A stretch of 64,000 nt of DNA from Aspidiotus rigidus (lineage: Eukaryota > Arthropoda > Insecta > Hemiptera > Diaspididae), in contig JAVHKY010000056.1 of NCBI GenBank assembly GCA_035079385.1, positions 5,220,001 through 5,284,000 on the forward strand, in the 5' to 3' direction. Below the pieces are notes generated by a model. The model saw only the letters and a list, made by a program, of their open reading frames with translations, was not told where the DNA came from and did no database searches. A program made the translations under genes and the position numbers. Within the stretch, counting starts at the first letter, position 1, and each line of letters starts with the position of its first letter. Below are positions 25,115 to 34,195 of this stretch, piece after piece.

Positions 25115-27200
25115 TTATTTTTCTTCACTTTCATAAAATATTACGGCTGCTTCTTGTAGTTCCTCACTCAGTGCATTCACATATTTTAGTAAATCGGATT
25201 TCTTAAAATAGGAGATTCGTATTAATTTTGATCTAACATCATAGCGCAATATAGAGTAAAACCGTTACATTGATTCGGCGAATTTAAAATACCTGACGCG
25301 TTCATTATTTAATAGTGAACGTAATCTAACCAACTGATCATTGTCACATGGTCCGACGGAGTTCAGGATTAGAATCCATTGCCGGAAATGTTTATCAACT
25401 ACACTTAGTTCGGCAGCATTTGGTTCATTCGGAAATAGCTTCATTACTGCGACAGTAAACCATTACGCCTAACCGGAGACGACGAGGTGGTATGACGTAT
25501 TAGAAGTGAGCGGCCATTATTGTTAGAAACATACACTGTCAAATATCTTTCGATTTCTATAAGTATCAAGTAACAATAGTGATGTTAGTTACATCAATTC
25601 ATACATGTCAACTCACAGTAATAATAAAAATGAAAGGAAAAAGTAGCATGCTATGAGTCTATGGTCGCTATCTCAACAGGTACAATCGAATTATTCATCA
25701 AACGGGCTATGAAAAACTCATTACGTCCATGAGCAATCTAAAATATTACAGAGCAACTCGGGTGAATATATTAAACGCAAATCGAGTTTATCTCTAATTT
25801 AAGTCTAATATGAAGAAGATCTGTCCATTAGAAGTCTAGTAAAACAGCTCGTAATACATACAACAACTCTTCGTTCTTACACCTAGGTTCAATTTTTTAC
25901 AAAATGAATTCATTCCATAGGATTCGCGTGATTATCAGAACGATTAGATTGTAGTAATGTGGCAGAAAAAACAGAGGAGAAAAATGTACATGAATGAGAA
26001 AATGAAACTAACCAAATCTTTTAGTGCAGCAGTGCTTCATCGCGTATGTCGTTTAGATCGACGGTACAAATTGCCAGCTGACGGAGGACGACCTCTAGAT
26101 CAGGAGTAGGTCCATATTGCAATTCAAGTTTTTCGAGAATTTTCTCATAATCCTGAAAATATGACAGGATTATTAGAATCTCGATAGTATTACGGTAGTA
26201 ATAATTCAAGAATAGATAAGGAACGAAATAGTTAACGAAAAATATAGACTCGTGAAGACATAAATTAACACACAACGTAATTCATGCAAATATTAGTGTT
26301 ATATCTTTTAAGCGCAACTTATCGTGTAGAACTATTTACAATTTTTTACCCTGAAATGAGACTGTTCCGAAATTTCGGCATACTCTACAATAGTTTCCTG
26401 ATAAAAAAAAACACAACATATACTCATGAAACATAAAATTCACAATTTTGAGAAAATAAAGAGACACAGAAGAAGGAGAACTGACACCAAAAAATTTGAA
26501 CTGATTTTATTGATAAAAGCAGAATAAGTAACACTTACTTCCTTTTTGCGATTTGACACATTTGGTTCATTTGGCTTTTTTGGATCGTCAGCTGGATTCT
26601 TTTGAAATAAAATTAGAGGATAATACTATCTAATTAATTCTATCGAATTCTCGTAAGAATAAATAAAACTGCTGTGAAACTTACCGATGAGAAACATCTG
26701 CGTGAAAAGAAATAGGAAGAAAATCTGGGCGGTAACACCGCAATACGACCGTCCACTCGTTCAAAAACTTGGCTCACCAAAACCACCTACAACAAAAAGG
26801 AAAAGGGAAAAAATTGTTTACAACTTATCTCTTCGCTGAACTATATTTAAATTCTATAGAAATCCTCGGAACAAATTTTTGTTCAAATATGACCTGCGCT
26901 CAGAAATCCATGAATCTATTCTCCAGTCACACGTGTACTCACTATCGGAAAAAAATTAAAATTTCTACTAATTCACTTCTCACGAGCAACGATACCGTCG
27001 AAAATGTAAAATGAAGCAATTAATAATGCTGCTAAAACCTTAAGGAAACGTACCTGCTGTCGCTGAGGGATGAATGACGATGTGTTAAATTCATCTACTG
27101 CCGAGTTAGAGACTTCTTTACAAATAGGATACATGGGATACATCGTTGGTGATTCGACAGCATTCGGCCGGGACAACACTCTCAATGAAATGTTCACCAT
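25115..27200 (-). CDS. RMDN-like (regulator of microtubule dynamics) gene, possibly interrupted
   Basis: Predicted exons (minus): 27200-27054, 26786-26685, 26598-26539, 26397-26350, 26152-26021, 25446-25293, 25232-25115. The first five splice in phase 0 throughout and give about 162 aa, ending in DEALLH and TAA at 26021. The N-terminal part (RVDGRIAVLPPRFSSYFFSRR) could be a mitochondrial or membrane leader. ETIVEYAEISEQSHFR and DYEKILEKLELQ..DLEVVLRQLAICTVDL resemble the first TPR helices of RMDN proteins. The last two exons, joined in phase 2, resemble later RMDN parts (DKHFRQWILILNSVG; ELQEAAVIFYESEEK). Exon 6 needs a phase-1 partner that exon 5 supplies only if one base near 26021 were absent. 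So this is either a truncated gene plus remnants, or a pseudogene. The family call is from memory of conserved spacing and is tentative. Confidence 0.4.
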
Positions 27201-27558
27201 TTCTAAGTTCTTCGAACCGACGGTTGATGAAATTTTACACCGACGTGATCTACGCACATAATATACGAACATAAGTATTCGAGTCGCTGTGCCTGTGGTA
27301 GTGGTACTGCTCAACGGCTGATCGATAAGAAGAAAACGAGAAACGACGGCTGCTGATCGTATATTCACAATAACAATATTATAAATGAACAATTATAACG
27401 TGTATTTCTTTTTACTACTTTCACTAACATTATACATCAAGGATCAAAATCGCAATGGCGTTGGCTTGAACTGAACTATTAATAAAGATGGAACTCTCAA
27501 AACCAAGAAGCAAGACTTTTCATGATAATATTAGAATATTTGGTATCTATTCTATTCT

Positions 27559-27743
27559 TAACGTAATTATATCGCAAGACACTGTAATTACTGTTTGAAT
27601 TCAATAAATTCTACATTTTATATACATGCTCTTTATTCCAAAAACACACATAGAGCCATACTTTACAACATATACACCTTATGAAACAATTTTCATTTAC
27701 ATTTTTACGAACTGGTAACACTGTTCAATTCAGTGTTCCCACA
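27559..27743 (-). repeat. 3' LTR of copia element
   Basis: 185 bp. In sense orientation it starts TGTGGGAACACTGAAT and ends AATTACGTTA, so it has TG at the start but TA rather than CA at the end. It matches the 5' LTR base for base by eye. Confidence 0.93.
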
Positions 27744-27752
27744 CCCTCCTTC
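27744..27752 (-). promoter_or_regulatory. Polypurine tract (plus-strand primer site)
   Basis: Sense strand GAAGGAGGG directly abuts the 3' LTR start TGTGGG, the expected position for plus-strand DNA synthesis priming. Confidence 0.85.
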
Positions 27753-27871
27753 AGTTCGTGAATATCATAATTGGCAAATATTTTCAAATTTACATACATC
27801 AATAAAAAAATTAAACATGATCATAACTGGATACGCATTCCCTCCCCACAGTTTGATCTGTTTCAGAGACA

Positions 27872-30800
27872 TTATTCCAACATCAAATTTCTAATTTTGA
27901 TAAATTTCGCTCCTGGTATTTGTTTAGTGAGTGCGTCGGCTATCTGGTTTTCACTTTCAATTGTCACTATCCGAATTTCTCCAGATTCAATTGCCTCTCG
28001 TACCGCCGCCGCCTTTATCAGTATATGCCGCATCTTTTTATTTTTGCAGCCATTTAGCATTTTTTTCGCAGAAGTGTTATCTTCGTGTAGAATTACTTCA
28101 TTTTTTTCTTGGAACACCTCTAATAATAAATCTCTGGGTATTCGAAACGCGTCCAAGTTTTCGCATACCGCAATTACTTCCGCCGCCGTTGAAGACGTTG
28201 CAATGATGGTTTGTTTGCTTGTATTCCAATTTATTAAGTTTCCTCTATGAAATACTACGAAACCGGATGTTGAATAACAGTTGATATTTTCCGTAGGTGT
28301 ATCTTCCTCGTATGTTACGTCCGGAGCGAAAGAGGCGTCGCAAAATGCTCGAAGATTTTCTTCATCTGATGAATAATAGGTAATTGTCAAATATCTGGTG
28401 TTGTATAGGTATTGTATTATTCTTCGCGCATATTTTTTTAGTTCTGCTGTTACTCTGCCTTGATGTTGCGAAAGTTTGCTAACAGCGAATGCGATATCGG
28501 GGCGCGAAAAACGGGATATGAATAACAAAGCTCCTATATATCCTCGAAATTCGTGATCGTCGTTAACTACGTCTGATTTTTTCAGTTTCAGGTCTGGTTC
28601 CATGGGCGTACTTATATGATTCGGATTATTCAAACCAAAAACTTCGGACATGCGTTCAATATATTTTCGTTGATGGATTTTTATGTATTCATTTTCTTCA
28701 CCAATTTCAATCTGTAGACCGACAAACGTAGTTGGATTTTTACAAATTTTTATTCGAAATTTGGATTGAAGTAATTTTGTCGTTTCTTCTAGGTCTGTTT
28801 TCGAATTAGATGCGAAACATATGTCATCCACGTAAATTGCCATGATTGATATTGTACCATCAGGATTTCGTTTATAAAATAGGCATCGTTCCGTTTTCGC
28901 CGTTTGAAAACCAATTTTCTGGATGGCTTCGCGTAATGTAATATACCAATTTTTGCTGGCTATTTTCAGTCCATACATCGATTTATTGAGTTTCAATACG
29001 TGCTTTTCTTTTTCTTCTATGTCGATTCCTTCCGGGATACGTATGAAAATTTCTTTATCTAACTTTCCGTATAGGAATGCTGTAGTTACGTCCATCGTTA
29101 TAAGTGAAAGTTTCCTTTCGTGAGCAATTGATATTATCATTCGTATTACATCGATGGGACATACGGGTGAGTATAATTCGTCTTCGTTATACTTGTTTTT
29201 GTCAGCACAACCAACCGCAACTAATCTTGCTTTTCCCATTTCTTCACCGTCGATTTTATATTTGATGGAGAAGATCCATTTTGCGTTTATAATATTCTTC
29301 TTTTCTGATTTAGGAACGATTTCCCAAGTTTTGTTTTCACTATGAGAATCAAGTTCACGTTTGATTGCGTCTTTCCATTCGTTAGCAAAAATGCTCTGTG
29401 TTGCTTGTTTATATGTTTTAGGTAAGTTATCGCTTAGTTTCTTTTCTAAATTCGTGAATTTATTTCGAGAATAGGTAAGCATTGCGATTGCGTAGGTATG
29501 ATCGCCTAATGCTCGAAGTTCTTCTTCTGTTGTCTGAACAGGTTCTTCGGATACCGTTACTTCGTTGTTATTAATTGAAGAAGTTTCGTCAATCTTTTCA
29601 TTGACTTCACTAGATTTTCTGGTGTTCGGACTTGTGTCGTTCTTTTTTAATTCAGCTATTACGTCTCGATATAGTCTGTGTTCAAACCATTGAACATCTC
29701 TACTCACAGTAGTTTTTCTTGTGCGTACGTTTAGAAAACTGTACCCGGTTTCACTATAGCCCACCATAATCCGCGATTCCGCAGTCGGTCCAATTTTCGC
29801 CGTGCCCGTCCGACTCCCCTCCAGGTCAATCTCGTCCTGTGTCCTCCTCTCTTCCCGTTTCTTTTTTGCTTCTCGTTTATCACGTACTTCTGCAGGAATA
29901 TGAACCATCGCTTCACAACCAAATTTTCGGATGTTCGATAAGTTTAGTTTTTTTTCTGTGATTACTTCATAGGGCGTTTTGAAAAACGAATTTGTTTTCG
30001 TGGGTAGTCTATTCATTAGATATTCTACCACTTTTACTGCGTTGACCCACATATTTTGTTCCATTCCGCATTCGGTTAGTAATGCACGCGTTTTAATGAT
30101 AATATCTAAATTTTTTCTCTCTGAAAGCCCGTTCAATTCTGCGCTGTATGGGCAACCTGCGTCTATTTCAATTCCGGTTTGCTCGCAATACATTCTTAGA
30201 TCGCCGTCGACGTACTCTTTGGCATTGTCGCATCGCAGTGTTGCTACAGGAAAATCTTTATATTTGTTTGTTAAGATTTTATGGTATCTTGCAAACATTG
30301 TTGGCACTTCAGATTTTTGCGCGATCGGGAAAATACGTATAAAACCAGAATAAGCATCCGTAAATGTAACGACGTATTTTTTTTCTTCAACTGATTCACA
30401 CTTCATGTCTAATACATCAGAACATAAAAGTTCGAACTTACGAGTTGGTGGTTCTCGTTTTTTATTGTGTGGTAATCGGCGTCCTTTTACTGCTGCGCAA
30501 ACGTGACAATTTTTAAAAGCGTCGTCTGGAATCTTCAGAGGCGGAATTCCATCAGCTTGTTTGCATAGTTCCCGTAAATATTTAGCACTTGGGTGACCCA
30601 ATCGTGCATGCCATAGTTGTAATAATTCCAGGTTCTTAGGTTTTTCCGTTTCGGCTACGGTCGCTGGCATAGCCATAATATCTGAGTTTGTATTCTCAAC
30701 TAGCGATATGAACGCGATATATTTCATCCCATCGCGATTGAAACCAGAAAATATTATTTCTTTCGATTCAATTTCGTAGATATCAACATAATCGCGACGA

Positions 30801-32368
30801 AAATCGGTTCCATATATATCTTTTGCTGTTATTCGATTTACTGATATGAGGTTTGCCATTAAATTGGGCACAAACAAAACTTCCGTTAAACGAATACTAC
30901 TTTCTTCATCGTAACGATTTTTCACCATTATCGGCATATCTCCGACGTGGGTTGCTTTCAATTGTGTATTATGGCGATCTGCACATGTTATTCGGATTTG
31001 GTTCTTGATTTTTTCCACGTCTTCTAGTAGAGATAGAGACTCTACCATATGGTATTTCGCTCCAGAGTCCAATATACCTTCGTCAATGTTCTCCGCAGTA
31101 CATTCTCCAGTGCTGACCATCATCGCCATGATTCCAGTACCCTTATCAGTATCAGTGTCGATTTCCTCTCGTTTCCTCCTTCGCTTTTCCATAATATCCT
31201 TCAGTAATTCATCAGAATCTTCCGGTACAGAGACACACATTGCTCGAGCTCCTTTCTTCGCATCATTAGTTGATTTGAATTTTGACCAATTTGGTCTAGT
31301 GGATGATTCTCCTTCTTTCAAATCTTTCTCTTTTGATTCAGATTTTTCGTTCGATTTTTCTTCATTCTTTGTAGTTTTATTTCGTGGATTATTTGGACAA
31401 AATCTTGCAATATGTCCCTCGTTACATATAAAGCAATTTCGGTTTCGATCATTCGGATTAAAATTTCCATACTTTTTAGGATCGCGTTTAAAGATTTTTC
31501 GGTCGGTACCTTGACTATTACCTGCACGATTATCGTTTTTTGCGTTTGAAGATAATCTTTCGTATTTTTCGATTAATTTTTTCCTGTAAGCAGCATATGT
31601 CTGCTTGTTTTCATCTAATCCTTCAAACCAATCCATGACTGAATCGTAGATCGTCGGTATGGAGCTGTGTAATTGCATAACTCGGTCCATTTCAGAGATT
31701 TCGCCTCCCGCATCTATATATTCCTTTGCCCTTGATTCATGAATATTGATGAATTTCTCGAAGTCTCCGTTCGGATGAAAGCGAAATTGTTGGTACCTAT
31801 CTCTTTTAGTCATTAGACCAATTTTCGAAGTGGTACCGTTTTCTTCGTCCAGTTTCTCCATAATCTGACGAACTGTGAGTGATGGATCGATTCTTCTCAC
31901 ATGATGATCATCTAACCTCTCCATTATGAGACACCTTCCTTTGTCTTGTAAATCATCGTATTCGGGCATATTTTTTTCTCTCGTTAGCTCTCCTAGGTTG
32001 ATGTATTGTTCTTCCTCGTCTGACTCTCTTAATATAGACTTGAGGCCTTCTTTTGCGAATAATAATTTCAGGCGTTGCCGCCATGTCGAATAGCCTTTAC
32101 CTTCGTAAATAGGACAAATTTCCGGCTTTTTCAATTTTTCTTCCACAAATTTCACTTTTTCCATTTTATTGTTGACTTTCTTTTTTGTAGTCTGAAGTGT
32201 ATGAATTTCTTCTTCTCTTCTAGGAACTTGGGAAATTGTTTTTCCCTTTAAATCTACCGTAAATCTTGTACCAGAGCGTGTAATCCCGGCTTGCATAACG
32301 CGCACGTGGTCACTGATTCGTAAATTAATCGAATTTCTTCGTATTTCTGGATTATTGTAATTGGACAA
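27872..32368 (-). CDS. Copia gag-pol polyprotein (1498 aa), intact
   Basis: One continuous frame encodes Gag, protease, integrase, reverse transcriptase and RNase H in the copia order. Gag (about 1-400) has YSTWRQRLKLL near 93 and a zinc knuckle CFICNEGHIARFC at 312-324, whose C-to-H spacing is three residues, one fewer than usual. Protease active site DSGA is at 434-437. Integrase shows H587/H592 and C621/C624 for the zinc domain and D651, D714, E750 (D-35-E) for catalysis. Reverse transcriptase has MDVTTAFLYG (about 1092) and the YVDD box at 1179-1182. RNase H has FCDASFAPD (D1344), E1397 and HEDNTSA (D1430). The C-terminal IADALTKQIP is typical. The ATG at 32368 begins MSNYNNPEIR and gives a normal Gag length. 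No stop or frameshift separates gag from pol. Confidence 0.95.
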   Translation of the reverse strand: MSNYNNPEIRRNSINLRISDHVRVMQAGITRSGTRFTVDLKGKTISQVPRREEEIHTLQTTKKKVNNKMEKVKFVEEKLKKPEICPIYEGKGYSTWRQRLKLLFAKEGLKSILRESDEEEQYINLGELTREKNMPEYDDLQDKGRCLIMERLDDHHVRRIDPSLTVRQIMEKLDEENGTTSKIGLMTKRDRYQQFRFHPNGDFEKFINIHESRAKEYIDAGGEISEMDRVMQLHSSIPTIYDSVMDWFEGLDENKQTYAAYRKKLIEKYERLSSNAKNDNRAGNSQGTDRKIFKRDPKKYGNFNPNDRNRNCFICNEGHIARFCPNNPRNKTTKNEEKSNEKSESKEKDLKEGESSTRPNWSKFKSTNDAKKGARAMCVSVPEDSDELLKDIMEKRRRKREEIDTDTDKGTGIMAMMVSTGECTAENIDEGILDSGAKYHMVESLSLLEDVEKIKNQIRITCADRHNTQLKATHVGDMPIMVKNRYDEESSIRLTEVLFVPNLMANLISVNRITAKDIYGTDFRRDYVDIYEIESKEIIFSGFNRDGMKYIAFISLVENTNSDIMAMPATVAETEKPKNLELLQLWHARLGHPSAKYLRELCKQADGIPPLKIPDDAFKNCHVCAAVKGRRLPHNKKREPPTRKFELLCSDVLDMKCESVEEKKYVVTFTDAYSGFIRIFPIAQKSEVPTMFARYHKILTNKYKDFPVATLRCDNAKEYVDGDLRMYCEQTGIEIDAGCPYSAELNGLSERKNLDIIIKTRALLTECGMEQNMWVNAVKVVEYLMNRLPTKTNSFFKTPYEVITEKKLNLSNIRKFGCEAMVHIPAEVRDKREAKKKREERRTQDEIDLEGSRTGTAKIGPTAESRIMVGYSETGYSFLNVRTRKTTVSRDVQWFEHRLYRDVIAELKKNDTSPNTRKSSEVNEKIDETSSINNNEVTVSEEPVQTTEEELRALGDHTYAIAMLTYSRNKFTNLEKKLSDNLPKTYKQATQSIFANEWKDAIKRELDSHSENKTWEIVPKSEKKNIINAKWIFSIKYKIDGEEMGKARLVAVGCADKNKYNEDELYSPVCPIDVIRMIISIAHERKLSLITMDVTTAFLYGKLDKEIFIRIPEGIDIEEKEKHVLKLNKSMYGLKIASKNWYITLREAIQKIGFQTAKTERCLFYKRNPDGTISIMAIYVDDICFASNSKTDLEETTKLLQSKFRIKICKNPTTFVGLQIEIGEENEYIKIHQRKYIERMSEVFGLNNPNHISTPMEPDLKLKKSDVVNDDHEFRGYIGALLFISRFSRPDIAFAVSKLSQHQGRVTAELKKYARRIIQYLYNTRYLTITYYSSDEENLRAFCDASFAPDVTYEEDTPTENINCYSTSGFVVFHRGNLINWNTSKQTIIATSSTAAEVIAVCENLDAFRIPRDLLLEVFQEKNEVILHEDNTSAKKMLNGCKNKKMRHILIKAAAVREAIESGEIRIVTIESENQIADALTKQIPGAKFIKIRNLMLE

Positions 32369-32740
32369 TTACTCACTGAACTCGATAGTTCTTCTCAATA
32401 GGATCAATTCCAGTTAAATTGGTGATGCTGATGTAAGTTGAGCTGAATCGGCACGGGGTTGACGAATACGTTGCGCTGGAATTTCTTCGGAGCTTTTGAA
32501 TTTCTTCAATACGGATTCGGCAGACTACCAGAATTTCTTCTTGGTGGACTCGATAAATGAATCAGCTTTCCTTTCGTTCAAATTTCTTCGAACTCAGACA
32601 TCCACAACGTGGTTGGAATCTTGTGATCTACAGGTGGTCTCGCGTGCTCAAATTTCTTCGAGACAAATATACGAATGATTTTAATAATTCTGCCGCGAAC
32701 ATGACTAAATTTCTTCAGTAGCTTGAACGCTCTGCTACCA
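32369..32740 (-). promoter_or_regulatory. Copia 5' leader with six GAAGAAATT repeats
   Basis: The untranslated leader between primer site and gag-pol carries six copies of GAAGAAATT in sense orientation (plus-strand AATTTCTTC at 32480, 32499, 32532, 32581, 32651 and 32708). Spacing is irregular. Such leader repeats could bind a transcription factor or act in RNA packaging; which one is not decidable from sequence. Confidence 0.7.
32730..32740 (-). promoter_or_regulatory. Primer binding site, initiator tRNA-Met 3' end
   Basis: Sense TGGTAGCAGAG starts directly after the 5' LTR. It complements the CTCTGCTACCA 3' end of animal initiator methionine tRNA over 11 bases; the twelfth base mismatches. 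Confidence 0.8.
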
Positions 32741-32925
32741 TAACGTAATTATATCGCAAGACACTGTAATTACTGTTTGAATTCAATAAATTCTACATTT
32801 TATATACATGCTCTTTATTCCAAAAACACACATAGAGCCATACTTTACAACATATACACCTTATGAAACAATTTTCATTTACATTTTTACGAACTGGTAA
32901 CACTGTTCAATTCAGTGTTCCCACA
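32741..32925 (-). repeat. 5' LTR of copia element with promoter
   Basis: In sense direction it holds AATAAA (32819-32814) followed closely by a TATATAAA box (32806-32799). This order fits a short R region, with transcription start expected near 32770 and polyadenylation of the 3' copy at a similar place. Confidence 0.9.
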
Positions 32926-32931
32926 ATTCTA

Positions 32932-34164
32932 TCTATATTATTAAAGCGAAGCGAAGCTATCACTACTTATCACTAAACGGCTGACGAATTATTTTTCGGC
33001 TTTTTCAATCCGCCTGTTTCTCATTTTCTCAATGCCGGAACATTGTGGAAATGGTTGACGACTACTTTCAAAAATTATTTATGTCGTAGGTGCGTGCTGG
33101 TTTCCTTTGTAGTGAATATCTGGACAATTTAATGGACTTAGAAGAAGTTATCCGGAGAAAATTGTTATTTGAAGTGTGTTATCCTGTGAGTTTTTACTTA
33201 TTAATTATCCTCAGATCCGTGCGTGGATAATACTTCTATCCGGAGACTTTTCATCAATTATCTGGAGATCCTTGAGAGTAAAATTATTTTTATCCAGAGA
33301 GTGTAATCTAAAGGAGTTTGATTTATTATCTCAAGTAATAATGCCTATAGTTATATTTAGGGATTATACAATCTGTTTTCTAAGCCAAGCACATAGAAGT
33401 GTCCATGAGTGTTAATCATTATTTGCACTGTGCAAGTGAGAATGAGTTGTGGGAAGCCATTGATGTTCTACGTTCTACCTGATGGCAGTTGTACAAACCT
33501 ATTTGATTTTTTCTTCTGTATTGCAAATGGAAAATAACAATTTCAACCTCATTCCTCATTTTAAAGCGCGAAGAAGTAAGATTTTCTGAGGAAACAGATT
33601 TATCTCAAGCCACAAATATATGCAAAGCACCAACTGTTGTGATCGGTGTTTGTCAAACATCTTACTTGTAAATGAAATAGGAAATTTGACCGAGCCCATG
33701 GTGGAATTTGTAGCAGATATTTGTCCGCAATAAAATAAGCATTGTCTGTCTTCCTGCTGTGATTATAGAAACTTGGCCGAGAGAAAATTTCCCTCTAAGA
33801 AGTACCTACATAGTTCATTTCACAAAGTTTTCTATCTATGGGAACCTAACAAGAGACAAATCTGGATACTTCTATGAAGAAGTATACTCACAAAGAGTAA
33901 AAAAGCAAGTACAAAAACCGCAATGTAATCACACTACCGAGCGCTTTCGGCTAAACAATCATCCCTGAGGTATAGAAAGGACTTGCTTTTTTACTCTTTG
34001 TGAGTATACTTCTTCACAATGGACAACCATTGAAGTAAAAAACAAATTGATTCTCGATACTTCTACTTGATTCTCAATCTTTGAGAGGACAATACTCATT
34101 GTTACTCAATAGGGTGACAAATTTCTTATTTTGTTGCAAGGGAGTGTGATACGCTATCTTTTCC

Positions 34165-34195
<31 letters not shown>

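Larger units (their letters stand above)
27559..32925 (-). mobile_element. Complete Ty1/copia LTR retrotransposon, apparently young
   Basis: The element is 5367 bp in minus orientation. Two 185-bp LTRs, identical as far as I can compare them, flank it, and ATTCT occurs on both sides (27554-27558 and 32926-32930) as a 5-bp target duplication. In sense order: 5' LTR (32925-32741), tRNA primer site (32740-32730), a 372-nt leader, a single 1498-codon gag-pol frame (32368-27872), polypurine tract (27752-27744) and 3' LTR (27743-27559). Nothing disrupts the frame. Identical LTRs plus an intact frame suggest recent insertion and possible present-day activity. It lies about 360 bp upstream of the RMDN-like start codon. 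Confidence 0.93.

Noticed and set aside
25447..25745. Possible extra exon IAHGRNEFFIARLMNNS after an AATATTTTAG acceptor (minus)
   Set aside because: Its phase does not join exon 5 or exon 6 of the RMDN-like model, and no good donor follows.
29979..31514. Long plus-strand frames opposite copia gag-pol
   Set aside because: Antisense shadows of a highly conserved minus-strand coding region.
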